This document shows, piece after piece, positions 39,363-51,700 of a DNA stretch of 64,000 nucleotides (the first letter of the stretch is position 1; the number at the start of each line of letters is the position of its first letter). The stretch comes from Synanceia verrucosa (lineage: Eukaryota; Chordata; Actinopteri; Perciformes; Synanceiidae): NCBI GenBank assembly GCA_029721515.1, contig CM056567.1, positions 1,029,507 through 1,093,506 of the forward strand, written 5' to 3'. The position numbers were made by a program, and so were the translations under genes. The notes under the pieces are model-generated. The model saw only the letters and a program-made list of their open reading frames with translations. It had not been told where the DNA came from and ran no database searches.

Positions 39363-42300
39363 TCACCGGCTGATGTCCCGGTTGCCCTCCCAGCTCTTGC
39401 TGCTTCCTGCTTCGCCCGTCGCCCCGTTCTCAAAGAAAGGGTGTTTGAGGGAGTCGGCCAGCACCAGCCTCTTGGAGGGCTCGTACTCCAACATGCTTTC
39501 AATGAGGTCAAACAGCTGGTGGTGCTCCTCCGCCTCCGACAGTAAATACCGCTGCCGGCAGAGAGGAAACAAGATCAACAGGAATACTGACAGAATGTGA
39601 AGATGACACCACTGCTCGCCGGCCACGCCTCTTACCCGCAGAGGTTTGCAGTTTTCTCTGACGTATTTCCCTGCCGAGGAGCTCTCGTCCCAGTCCAGAC
39701 GGCCACGATAGAAATACTTCTGCTTCCTGCACAGGGGGAACAAAGCCAGTGTGAGCCCAGTTCAAGTGCTGTTTCTATATAAAAAAGGGTGTGAGCATGT
39801 GTTCTCATCACCTCGTCTTACGGATCATCCTCGATGGCACCGGTCCCAGGATCCTCTCCATCATGGCCAAATGCTCCCTGTTGTCATGAGTCTGAAACAG
39901 AAACAAGTTGAAAACAGTGCAGATATAAGAAAGTACGACAAGAATCACAGACGAAGTCTGGCTGAGGCTGCGTACCTGAAACAAGGTGAAGCCCAGGTAG
40001 TACTCAAACAGGATGCAGCCGATGCTCCAGACGTCACAGGGATGGCTCCAGCCCAGCTCTGGAGGACGACAACCAAAACACCCACAAGAACTCTGAGAGA
40101 CTGAAATTACCTAGTGCTGAGTTTACAGATTCTCCAGTGCATCATGATATTATTTTCCAGCTTCAGTCTTGCCTCATTTTCAAACTGTACCGTTTGCCTA
40201 CAGTGATTGGTGCAACCGATATAATACAGGATGACCAGGACCAAGAGCAACCCACCTAGCTTTACCTTGATTGTAAAATTGAAAAGCAGCACTCTGGAGT
40301 CTGCTCTGCTTTGTTTACTTCCTGGAGTTTTCCACAAGGAAATTCTGACCAATCAGAGAGCAGTTTCCTCGCACATCACACATTTAGGTCCGCTTGTCAA
40401 TGCTGCCGTGTGAACACAAAACAAACTCGAGGCAATTTGCAACATCAGACCAGAGCAACCGAACCATAGGTGTGAAAATGCCCTAAGAGTCAGGGGTCAT
40501 CCATCCCATAATAATACTAGTTTAGGAGCAACAGGAAGTCAGATGGCAGCTGTGTAAGTGTAAGGAGTTTCAGCTTCTTTCATCAAAAAGAGATCTTTAA
40601 TGATAAAACAATTTCTGCTATTACACAGGAATTTTAAAATTTATTGTTTTACAAAAAATAAGAAAAAAAAAATCTCAAATCACATTATTATTTTTGATGA
40701 TGTTAAACTCCAGTTATTTCCTGTCATTCCTGAACAGAAAAATGTGTTTCCTGATTACCTCAAAGTGTCCTGCCTTAAATCTCCCTCAGAACACCTTAAA
40801 TCTCCCTCAGAGCACCTTAAATCTCCCTCAGAGCACCTTAAAATGCTTCTCATCAGAGGAATGCTGAGCTGTGAGCTCGTTTCAACTCGTCGAACACAGC
40901 CTGTTTCAACAAGAACTTGCAGGTAAACCAGAGCAGAAGGATCACCTGAGATGTTCAGATCTTCAGTGGCCGTTTGAAAGCAGGAGTATTTGGTTATTTC
41001 AGGGGGTTAATAGACGTCCTCACCTAGTATGACCTCAGGGGCTCGATAATGCCGTGTGGACACGATGGTGCTGTGGTGCTCGTGGTCAAAAGTGGCGCTG
41101 CCGAAGTCCACAACACGAACCGCCGTGCTCTTAACCGTCCTCTCTTCTCGCTTCTGCAAGAAACAAAACTGTTATATTTAATCTCATACCAGCATGTTAT
41201 TTAGTGCATTAGAAAGCTGAAGGGAAGCAACGATACAACTCACTGCTCACAGTATTCACACAAAAGTATGTTGACAACTGATCGTACACATACTGGGTAT
41301 GGGTATTTATTTTATTGTTTTATTTTAAAAACAAAATCAAACCGCAGCAGATTGTTCCTCTGTGTCTTACCTTCTCAACATTGAAGGACATTGTGAAATC
41401 AGAGTTGACAAACAAAATGTTCTCAGGCTTCAGATCAGTGTGTGTCAGCTTATTGTCATGGAGAACTGGGGAGAAAAAACATGAGTAAACTCTCATTATT
41501 TGGTCTTCACCAGTAAATGAATTGACTGTTGATTGACTGCTTCTAGATTAGATGAGACAACTTTTCATAAAGATGATGATGAATACACATCCTGTGTAAT
41601 AAATGAAAAAAGGCATGAGAAAAACATCTGGATTATAGTAAAACACACACAGCATACATGTATGGAGTTTTAATTGACTGTTTCATTAAAATATCCGACC
41701 AGGGTTCCTTAATGATGATGCTTTCAATGAGGTCAAACAGCTGACGGTAATGACATTTGCTGCAGTAACGTCTGTATTTTTTAGCCCAGGCTGTAAAGTG
41801 GGTCTTCTGGGTCGACCTGCAGCGTCAGCTTTATTTCTCTGCATGCTTCTTTCCATCAGACTCTTCTAAAAACAATGTGAGTCAGCTTCTCAGTTTGACA
41901 AAAAATATTGTTGAAAATCTTCTTTAATTCTCCTGATCAAACCAAATAGATAAAAGAAGCACTTACACTTCACAGCGAGGCAGATTTGGTAGGCCATGTG
42001 TCGGACCTGACCGATGGAGTACGGCAGGTAATTGTTCTCCTTCAGAAAGTCGAAGGTGCTGAGAGCCAGAAGCTCAAAGGAGATGCACATGTGACCGTGG
42101 TAGTCGAACCAGTCATACATCTGTACACACAGGCTGCAAGACAAATATTTTCAGAACACTTCCTGGTGACTGGTAAGGAAAACAGCATCAATTGTGGGTA
42201 AAAAGTTTGTTCAGAACTCACAATTTGTTATCAGGGTCCTTCGCATTGATCTTCTCCAGAACATTTATCTCCAGGCGAGCTGCTTCCTTGTACTTCTCCA

Positions 42301-42441
42301 CGTTTTTGATGATTTTCAGAGCGACAGAGGATGCTCCCCTGTAGAATGCATGCAAACCTCACTTTGAGGAATAGACACAGCGGAAAAGAGCCCAACTGAA
42401 ACTATAACATTATGACTATGACAGCAATGGCTGACACCGAT

Positions 42442-42503
<62 letters not shown>

Positions 42504-45500
42504 ATTTGGGAATATTAGATATCCCTCTTTGCATCTTTGTTCTTGAACAGGCATAAAATCAGCAAGTGTCACTTTCTTAAGACCCTGACCATGAAAACTA
42601 ACTTCACTGTACACTCAATAATCCATCTTTCATAATGAATGTAACAGGAGAGCGCTCACAGCACCATGAGGCTGAGCTCCATCAGAGCTGATGAAGAGGT
42701 TAAACTAAAAACAGACAGTAATCGTCAGTAAACACAGAAGTTAACATGCACATGAAATAAATATATGTTTTCCCAATTTTAATTCTGCATCACTGAGTTA
42801 ACTCAATTTATTTTTACACCAAAACCTTTCAAACCTATCAAATGTTTACTAGCAATCCATGCAATCAAACAAGACTTTGGGCTATCTAGCAAGCCAACCA
42901 TTTATAGAGCAAATCAATAAGCGTCCTTCGGTAGAAGCACATAATAGAGCGATATGGAGAGAGACTGGAAGAGGTGTGTTTTCTCTTCCCAATCAATGTC
43001 CAATTCAAGAGAGAGGCTTCAGATTTTTAACTGTGGTGACATGAAACCATCTGCTGCAACAAAATGGATCAACCAGCTCCATATTGAGCTCAACTATAAG
43101 TCTGTCCACTTTTTAGCAGCAAATGCAAATGATGGGATTAAAATCCCTCTCGTAACTGTAAACCACTCAAATATTCTGTTTCACCGTGCAGCAGCTGGAC
43201 ACGCTCTGACTGCCATCTTTAAATACTCTCATCCTGATCTCCTCTGGCTCAAGTCGCAAACACTTCTAAAAATGCAGCAGAGTGAGCAGACAGCAGCTTT
43301 ATGGATGCATACCTGCGGTGGTCGATGCACTGCATCACCCTCCCGAAGGTGCCTTCCCCCAAGGTGCTGACAATCTCATCTGCAACACAACACAGAGCAA
43401 AAAGGAAGACAGAGGGAGGGCAGGGAAAGAGCGAACAGCAGCATTAGACTGTCGACCTGAGCAGGAACACAAAGTGCAAAAGTGTAGACAGGCGGATCAG
43501 TTCTAACGCCCATCCCCCTCTTTTCAAACTGCCGCCAATTCAATCTGGCAGGCTTGAAACACTTTGAGGTAATCTACCATAACTGAATGTATAACTCTGC
43601 GATACACGTTACGAAAATAAGGGGCAAATGCACCTTTAAGGTGCAGCTGTGTTTGCCCAAAAGGACACAGGGGTGTTGTGCAAAACTGGATTAATATCAA
43701 CATTTCCTGAATGTGTACATGTGTGGGAAAACACTAAAAGTGATGTGCATGTTTGATACTACAAAAAAAGAAAACCTGCATAAATGGAATAAAAAGCTAT
43801 GTGAGGTTACAGATTTAGAAACGCAACTGAATTTTGAATCTGAAGCGCAACAGAGAGAGACAAATGGGACTCTAGGTTTAGCAACCTGTGAAACAGAAAA
43901 CGCTCCACAGCTTAAAATCTTAGAACAAACAAACAAAAAAAAACAAAGTAGAAGGTATCTAAAGTCCCTCTCAAAGTTCTTGCAATCCACCCTGCTGTTT
44001 GAGCCAGAGCGAAGAGCATTCTAGCAAGGCATCATCATCATCATCATCATCAGGCACTGCCATGTCATGTAAATGCTCTATGCATCAATACTCATATGGA
44101 GAATGGTTACGATAGAGTAGTGGCAGTGAGTACATCTCTCTTGCAGGACGTCGCCACTCCGACAGATCAGGTGCCCTTCCTCGTCGTCCCTCACACTCAG
44201 TGCCCTCGTCCGGCTGTCGCTCCGCTGTTTTCACACCCAAACCGCCATCAGCAGGTCACGACACGACCGGAGGGAACAGGGGGGTTTTCAGGGGCAGCCG
44301 TGGCGCCGGGAGGGAAGAGGAGGGTGGTGTTGGTGGCAGTAGTGGTTGTAGGAGGGTTTGGTGGTCATGGGGCGATTCACGCATGACACCACGTGAAGGA
44401 AATATATAACGATAGGGATATAGTGCAAGGGAACAAGTCAAAGATTACATGTTGTCCTCTGCTCCTCTCCTCCCTCTATCTTTAAAACCACAGCTGCTTA
44501 CAAACAAGGAAGCAACTGGCAAATCCATTCATCAACGCAAAAACCAATGAAAACAGTAATGTAACTTATCAGGCTTAACAAGATGGAAAACAAAATGAAA
44601 ATCCCTTTGTTCACTTAAAATTAATACATGTGTGGTTAAATACAACCCCCACAAGAAGATGCACTTTAACAAATCTAAGACATTTTAAATGTCAATAAAA
44701 TCTACTTTCATCTAACTTTTGCAGTGTTTGGAAGAGCATTTTCACTTTTTTTCTGTGGCATTCGGGCTTTTTGCAAAACATCTGAAAACATAAAAGATTT
44801 TATGGAAGTCATGGCCAAAGACAAACATTAAGTGTGACCAGGAGTGACGAGGCTTTCAAAGGCAAAAGTTAGCAAAGCTGAGGAAGCATCAAGAATTAGT
44901 GGTTGATCATTAATGAACTATTGAAAATGTGTTTGCATAAAAATGAAAATGCTCTGCCAAAGATAAATGCCAATTTATGCAAACCCCACCTAAAGGACAA
45001 AAAGCAAAATCATAAAGATTGTACTACTTACCGATTCCTGGGGCTGTGGGGAAGAAATGGTTAGAGAAAGACAGAGAGAGCTGAGAAGGAGAGGACACAG
45101 ATGGAAGGAGAGAGGATGAGGAGAGGTAAAACACCATCTGAGGACTGGCTGTACTCACCGAGGAGGATGGGCTATAGGACCTGGTTCTACGCCGCCTTCG
45201 TTTGTGCTTACGCCTGCTGCCTTTCCGTCGGTACGACTCGTCCCGTTCACGCTCTCTCTCACGGCCACGCCGGTAGTCGTACATGTTTGGTGAGAAGTTG
45301 CGTGGGTAGTAACTGTCAGCTGCTCCATGAGGCTCCCGGTCTCTGTCGCGGTCTTGATCCCGGCTCTGGTCCAAGCGGCGGTATCCATCGCAGTACCGTC
45401 TGTCAAATGGCCGGTGCTCCGTGGAGCGATTGTCATAGCTACGACTGAAACAAAGGACAGATGCTCGTTGAAACCTGGTGCAAAAAACTGATAAAAACCT

Positions 45501-46113
45501 CATAACACTGAATAAAGCAGCTTCACGTCCATTGCTGTTTGGAGAGGCTGCGAGCCAAGTTGCTGCTAACATTAGCTTAGCTTATTTCTCTGATAACTTC
45601 ACATCCAGACGTCTGATGACTAAAAGTGGTTCAAATATACAGTTAAAAACAACTACCTCGTAAAAATTGTGGCTAAAAACTTGATAAAAAGTGTATTTAT
45701 GGCAGCTGACGCATGCTAAAAGGGGACTGACGTGGCAACCAAAGGTAAGTGCACGCAATTACGGATTTCTTTGAAAATGGTTGGAAATATTTAATATAAT
45801 GTCAGTACACAACTCACCAACCCGTAAATCATGGGTCCAGATGTCTTTAGACTTTTATGTGCAGAAATGCTATGCATTAAACCAAATAAATCTCTCAATA
45901 ACACACAGCATACCTCCTTGAGCGTATAAAGCTTCCTTCCTGCCGGTGTCCCCGTCCCCTTCGGTCTCGGTCACTACTAGAAGAGTAAGATGGCGTCCTT
46001 CGGTGCCGGTGTCGTCGCCCTCTGTCTCGGTCTCGGTCTCTGTCTCTGTAGCGGTCTTGGTAGCTGCTTCGGCTATCTCTGTCCGAAGACGAGTACCGTC
46101 TGTTGTGAGGCAT
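39363..46113 (-). CDS. clk2: CDC-like (LAMMER) dual-specificity kinase 2
   Basis: Thirteen coding exons on the minus strand join in frame to 535 aa: 46113-45914, 45444-45159, 45043-45032, 44224-44134, 43379-43313, 42338-42222, 42133-41967, 41465-41371, 41153-41024, 40058-39976, 39891-39812, 39726-39636 and 39551-39363. Human CLK2 is 499 aa. The N-terminal ~165 residues are an RS/RD-rich, nuclear-localising region starting MPHNRRYSSSDRDS. The kinase domain has the glycine loop GEGTFGRV, the VALKIIK lysine, HTDLKPEN, DFGSA, the activation segment EHHSTIVSTRHYRAPE, and the diagnostic EHLAMMERILGP motif. The C-terminus is GNRDISR, as in CLK2 and unlike CLK1/4. The family phosphorylates SR splicing factors in nuclear speckles. 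The acceptor abuts the ATG, so the 5' UTR exon lies upstream. The extra length lies mainly in expanded RD/RE dipeptides. The gene appears intact. Confidence 0.97.
40080..40490. mobile_element. Probable interspersed repeat in a clk2 intron
   Basis: The intron between the exons at 41024 and 40058 holds GC-moderate sequence of transposon type: CTCTGCTTTGTTTACTTCC, GAAATTCTGACCAATCAGAG and a terminal AGGTGTGAAAATGCCC. Such words are frequent in non-autonomous fish DNA transposons. No ORF. Called from texture and recalled words only. Confidence 0.35.
40770..40845. repeat. 21-bp tandem repeat, about 3.5 copies
   Basis: The unit CTTAAATCTCCCTCAGAGCAC repeats with single-base changes in the clk2 intron between the exons at 41024 and 40058. 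Confidence 0.85.
42443..42500. repeat. (TA)n microsatellite in a clk2 intron
   Basis: An uninterrupted TA run of almost 60 bp bounded by CGATAGA and CGGTATT, downstream (on the minus strand) of the exon at 42338-42222's acceptor side. Confidence 0.95.
44027..44053. repeat. (ATC)n microsatellite
   Basis: About eight CAT/ATC triplets in the clk2 intron before the exon that begins the EGHLI segment. Confidence 0.9.
45032..45043 (-). CDS. clk2: 12-nt clk2 microexon
   Basis: On the minus strand a TTCTTCCCCACAG acceptor and a TCG|GTAAGTAG donor leave only twelve bases, read as Pro-Gln-Glu-Ser in phase 0. Both neighbouring exons are also in phase 0 here, so inclusion or skipping keeps the frame. 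It falls between the serine run ending the RS region and the RSDSRTRALSVRDDEEGH exon; human CLK2 has four residues (QHSS) at the matching place. Strong splice sites make it credible; expression is not shown. Confidence 0.65.
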
Positions 46114-46285
46114 CTAGTGGGGAAAACAAAACATTAAGAAGTCCTTTAAATGTCCTTAGGTGGCTCTCAGAGATTTCCATTTAAATAAACACCTTACACC
46201 AAAAGAGGTAACGCAATAGTGATTGAACCTATGGACCATCAAACTGCAATATTTATGTATTTGCAGTGTTATTGGGCGACTCAAA

Positions 46286-46380
46286 CTGTCTACATGTTGT
46301 AACCTTGAGCGAGACTCTGAAACCCATCCTGTGCTCCTAATGGTTAAAGATGGGTTAGATATAATAGTTACATTTCACAT
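46286..46380 (+). mobile_element. SINE body fragment near the clk2 5' end
   Basis: CTGTCTACATGTTGTAACC, CTTGAGCGAGACTCTGAAA, CCCATCCTGTGCTCC and TAATGGTTAAAGATGG follow the order of the central body of the common fish tRNA-derived SINE whose head occurs at 11272. Head and tail are absent. Confidence 0.4.
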
Positions 46381-47389
46381 ATCAATCTGAATGTAAAAGA
46401 CAATCTTAATATAGTTTGTTTTTTTAAAACATGCATGAATGCAGACCTTCCTGTGTCAGCATTATTTCCTTTATGAAAGTCAAGGTTCAGCTAAGGTAAC
46501 TGCATTTTGAATACAAAATGTGTAAATAGTTTTTCCTCTTTTTCACTTACATAGAATGGAATAACAATAATAATAATAATAATAACAGTAATGTGTCACT
46601 ATGACCTTACAGAAAGTGTGCCTGAGGTGACAATATTACTTTTTGTATACACAAAGTAAATAAACCGAGCATCTATCTTGTTCAGTGTGATCTGTGGGCA
46701 GCTGTACAAAACAAACACAACATCAAAAAGAACTGGACTGGCAGAGTTCAAATGTATGTGACGGAAAAAAAGATATTCAATACAGCAAACCTATCCTTGG
46801 ACAAAATCCCCAAATGGTCCCATAAACATGCTGACTGACGACAACAGCTTGATAAACAAATCACTTTTGTTTTCATTTATAAACGTGTTTTGTGTAGGAG
46901 GCCTGTATTTGCATACAGCCAAGCACAGGAATACACAGATCAACATAACTTTACGAGGCTCCACATGAAGCATGCAGTCGTTAAATATGGGCAAAAATAG
47001 CTCCTAGCTAATGACAGTGTCGGGCATGCACTTTAATAACCCCGTTGCATGATCCTATTGAACTACTAACGACTCACCAGAGGTTAGCAAAAAGACGACA
47101 AGAAAAACCGCCATAATTAGCTATAACGCCATAGTTACACGACTACATTTAGCTAAAGTCTATTGCGCTAAAAATAAGCTATTTGGAGCCGCAACAGTTC
47201 ATAATAAAGCTAGAAGCGGCGCTAATCCTGCCATGTAAGACGTTAAAGACAGCCGTTAACGTCGTTAAACTGAATTCAGAAAGCTATTAACCACTGAGCA
47301 CTACTAATCAATAGATAACCGTTTTAAACACAACCATATCAACAGCAAAAACAAGCTCTAAACTCGAGCCAACTGAGCTAACTAGGTAA

Positions 47390-47770
47390 CTACCCGACGA
47401 GCGGCGCACTGGGTGTTATCCCGCTCCGCTAGCAACATTAGCTAATGTAAATACTTTGACCGCCATCTTAGCATCGTCAGCTAGCAGCTAGCTAGCAAAA
47501 CAGCGACTTCGGCTGCGAACCGTTTGAACGGTTTGCGGCTTATTTAACGGCTCTTGAACGATAGTTACCGTTTTAGCAGCGAGGCCTGTGCGTTTGTCCC
47601 ACAAGAAATCCGTGGTGGCGTTCCAGTTTTCTCTACTATTGTCTCAGTGGCCCCGATGTTCACAGCTCTGGTGCTAACGAGTAGCCAGCTCTGCTTCCTG
47701 CCGTCAGTGCTCTGCTAGCTGCTGGTTAACGCCTCCCTGCGCCTGAGCAGAGGACCAGTGAGTGTGCTGC
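47390..47770 (-). promoter_or_regulatory. Probable clk2 promoter and first (non-coding) exon
   Basis: The GC- and CpG-richest segment between clk2 and gene A. Repeated GCTAGC/GCTAAC words lie at 47430-47500. On the minus strand a possible donor ACG|GTAACT (about 47580) would end an untranslated exon that starts near 47700 and splices to the acceptor directly before the clk2 ATG at 46113. No TATA box is obvious. The exact start is not determinable. Confidence 0.45.
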
Positions 47771-48764
47771 TGCGCTCCCTGTGGTGCACCAAGGCTTCAG
47801 GTAATATCATTATTTTTTAACATTTAGCCACACTCTTATCATTACCTGTGCCTGGCTGCATCAATAAGTCAGAATTTGATTCATAATTAATATTTAGACT
47901 TGTTAGCCTACTTAAACCTATTGGAAAAGTACAAGAGCTGCTGTAAAGGCAAATTTTGACTTGTCTAATAATTTTTTAACCATTTCCAATTACTTTGATT
48001 TGACTTGCATGATTTTATTTCCATCATGTCCAAAATTTCTTTTCCTCATGGAAATGAGCTTCCATAGTTTGCATTTTTTATGTCCATGTACAATTAAATC
48101 ACAATATCACTACTAGTGATATCGAATTCCTGCAACATTCTGTATATAAAACTACTTAAAATGATATATTTGCTCTTTAGCTACTTTTTCTGTTTAAACC
48201 TGGTATTTCTAACAGTTGCAAATAAAGATCAGGCTTCACAAATATTATCATATTAAATTTTGGATGATGATGATCCTGGACGTCCATGAATTTTACTTAA
48301 TATATAAAACAACACTGATGGAAAAAGGGACAATTCGTTTTATTAAAGACCACAAAAATGACAATAAAAATGCATTCAAAAAAAGTCTGCGAGTACCACT
48401 TTGACACGTGTGGATTCGTGACGACGGTTGGCACCAAAGTGCTTCACAGCAATACGAGACACGTCACAACTGTCAAACATGTCTGACAATCAGACAATGA
48501 AATGAGAGAGCTTATTTTGGTAGTACTGATTTCACACTATCGCCACAACCCCGCCAGATGCGAAATGTGAATGATCTGAAGTGGCTCGGCCAGACGATAA
48601 ACTCAAATATGAGTGAATTCTCGGTGAGCAGCTGTCTGGAAACACAGGACCTGGTTCTCTTCACACACTGGCTTTGACAAATCTGAAATATGCAACACAG
48701 AGAAATACAGAGGAGATGTTAGGAATAAACTCCAATAATGCTGTTATTAGTTTAAGAGTTTTAT
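47771..48764. other. Intergenic region between clk2 and SETDB1-like gene A
   Basis: AT-rich, no coding sequence recognised. It contains an 18-base match to a cloning-vector polylinker (48117-48134, see findings). It also holds the presumed 3' end of gene A. Confidence 0.5.
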
Positions 48765-51700
48765 TTACACTCGATTCAGCGAAGTCTGCTTCATCGGAGT
48801 AATGTGCAGCAGGCAGGTGGAGCCTCGGTAGATCCACTGCTGACACTGATCCTCCTGAGAGTGACGACACAAACAACAATGACTATTAAATAAATAGTGT
48901 TTAAATAAATACAGAGCAAAAAAACACACCAAGGATCCAGCTGGGAATACTGACCAAAAAAACGACCTGGATCAAGCTGCAATCGACAGACTTCACTTGA
49001 CTCTTCTGCGTGACTCCGTTCAGCTTCAGATGGATTGCCTGTCCAACCCGGTACTGGTTCATGGGCGGGTAAGGCCAGGCCTTCAGAAATTTCCTCAAGA
49101 AATCCTTGTGGTCACCGTCTTTAATGTCGTCTAAAGGGTCTGCCACTGTCACAAAGGAAACAAGGTGGGTCACTCTGCTTACTGGAGGCGTAACAGCAGT
49201 GTTAGAGCCCCTGTAGGGGAATAAACTCAGAGATTTAAGTCATAAATTTACAAAGAAAAATGTGGGTATCCTGTGAGAAGATTTACAAATTTACAAGAAA
49301 AAAAGTGCAGCATTATTGTTCAGGAACCACTGCTGTAATTAATATATGTTTAATGATGGGGTGCAGATATTCCATCATGAATGCTGAAATAAGAGACACA
49401 CTGTAATAGAAATGATTTGATTAGAGAGAGTCTGATTGTTTGTTTGTGACTTTCTTGTGTTTGATCACTTCAGGTGGGTGTTGGTGGAGGTGAGTTTTTC
49501 CCTCTATCTCACCTGAGGAGAGAGCGAGTAGACCGTGAGCCAGGCTCACACACTCTTCTGTTGACCGTATTTCAGAGTGAATATTTTGTTTTTCATAGTC
49601 CTTCTTATTTGTTGATCATAATTCATATTATGACATTATTAACATAAGTATAAAAGTATATTCCTTTTTGAAGTTTGAATACTCTTTTTATTGGAAATGA
49701 GTCACGGACACTTGCCTGCTTAGCCTCGCTGCAGCACTGAATCAAAGTTTAAGCTGCGACACACCTTTGTGTATTCAAAGACAGTTGTTTATCTACCCTC
49801 CTGTAATATTAGTACTTTTAAAAGAGCACAGTAAGGACATGAAATAAAATGTGTACACGTCCTTCAGGAGCTTCACCTTGTTCAGTTTTCTGTCTCATAA
49901 ATTTATCACTTTATAATCGCACAAATTCATGAGGTCTTCTTGTAATTTAATTTTTAATGGAGATAATTCACTGGAAATAATCAAACCCTGGTGCACACAC
50001 AAAACAGATAGGTATTTGAAATATGAGTGGATTTGTTTGATAAGTATGTTTTCTGACTATGTTATAATTGTTATAATTATTTCATACAATGGTCCAAATG
50101 CACTATGATACGTAACGTATCATAATGCTGTTAGTGCTCAACTCACGTGGTCTGGCCACCAGGCGGAGTAACGGTAAACCAACATAAAGAGGCGTGTGAT
50201 CGTCAAAAAACACCAGGAACCTGCAGAGTGAGAAGCAAACTGATGCTGAAGCAACTGCATTCCACCCCTTAACGTCCTCCTCTTAAACTGTGATCCACTC
50301 TAACCTCATGCGGTTTCTCCTGTCGGGCAGCTCTGCCAGGATGCCCGGTCTGAACTGGTCCTGGTCCCTTTGACACTTCACCACCACCCGAGCACCGACG
50401 ACCAGCCGATCCACCTTCACCATGGAGTTGAAGGCGATGTGGTGACCAGAGACGAGACTCTTCCCCTTCTCCTCGAAGATGATCTTGTATTTCAGGCGTC
50501 CATCTTCTGCAAAAAGACAAAAATAGATTAAAACTTAAACCAGTTTATAATCCATTAAAACCAGTTGACAGTGAATTTAAATTCAAATTCTAATTTAAAA
50601 GTAGTATAAACTAAATTGAAACGTGTTTATACAGAACTTAAACCAGTTTGTACTGAATTTAACCCGGTTTAAAGTGGATTAAAACAAGTTTAAACTGTAT
50701 TAAAACCAGTCAGAAATTAATCCAGAATAACAATCAACCACTAAAACACATTTTTCTGTTCAGGGATGACAGGAAATAACTGGAATTTAACATCTCAATA
50801 AAATAATGATAATAATGTGCTTTGATATTTTTTCAGCTTTTTTTGTAAAACAGTATTTTTTTTATATTGCTGGATAATGGCATTAATTCTGTTATACCGT
50901 TAAATATATCATTTAGATTAAAGAGCTGCACATACTGGTGGATTAAGCATTACAGGAACATTAAAAATATCCTGGTGACCAGTAATACTGTTAATTTAGG
51001 AGAGTGGTGGTAAACACCTAACACTGGGTGGAGGAATAATAAATCTGTTTAGCTCTGGATATACAGTACTATGTACACTTTAATGAAGATAAATGTGCCT
51101 TTTTCTCTTCTCACCTTTTGTTACTATTTCACTGATCTTCCCCAGCTGCCAGGTTATGGAATTCCTCCTGGCGATGACGGTCATGTTCACCTTGAGCTCT
51201 CCTTGAGGAACACAAGGTGCCGTCTTTTCACTGTTGCTGGATGTTTTAGCCAAAGCAGTGATGGACACCGTACCTCCTGTCAGAGGACCAGGTTTATATA
51301 GACAGACAGATAGATAAACACATACTTTATTAATCCTCAATTTTCTACAACAATTTTAAGTAAGTAAAGAATGAAATCTAATAAGCAATGTCTTAATTTG
51401 CACTGACCCATACCAAACTAACAACCTGGAAAATAACCAATAATAACTGTGTTTTTATCCCAACCACCGTCTGACTTCCTGTTGCTCCTAAAGCAGATTT
51501 ATTACTGGATGGACAATCTTAGATAGTGAGGAGTGAGCAGATGTCACCAAATGCTCCACACTGATCCTTTTAACGCTGCTGGTCCCATAAGATGGAGCAT
51601 CTATAAAAACTGTCGGCTCACTGTTTAGGTGTCACTGTATTTTAGGTGTCACTGTACCATTTTATTTGTTGTTGTTTGATTGAAAAAAACAGCATAGAAA

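Noticed and set aside
41811..41822. GTCGACCTGCAG, another polylinker-like word in a clk2 intron
   Set aside because: Only 12 bases match and the flanks do not; too short to separate from chance.
42954..43370. 138-codon plus-strand frame antisense to clk2
   Set aside because: It overlaps a clk2 kinase exon in antisense and lies otherwise in an intron; no recognisable domain or splice support.
50269..50520. 83-codon minus-strand frame over a Tudor exon of gene A
   Set aside because: Out of frame with the neighbouring exons; the correct frame gives KYKIIFEEKGKSLVSGHHIA and joins both sides.
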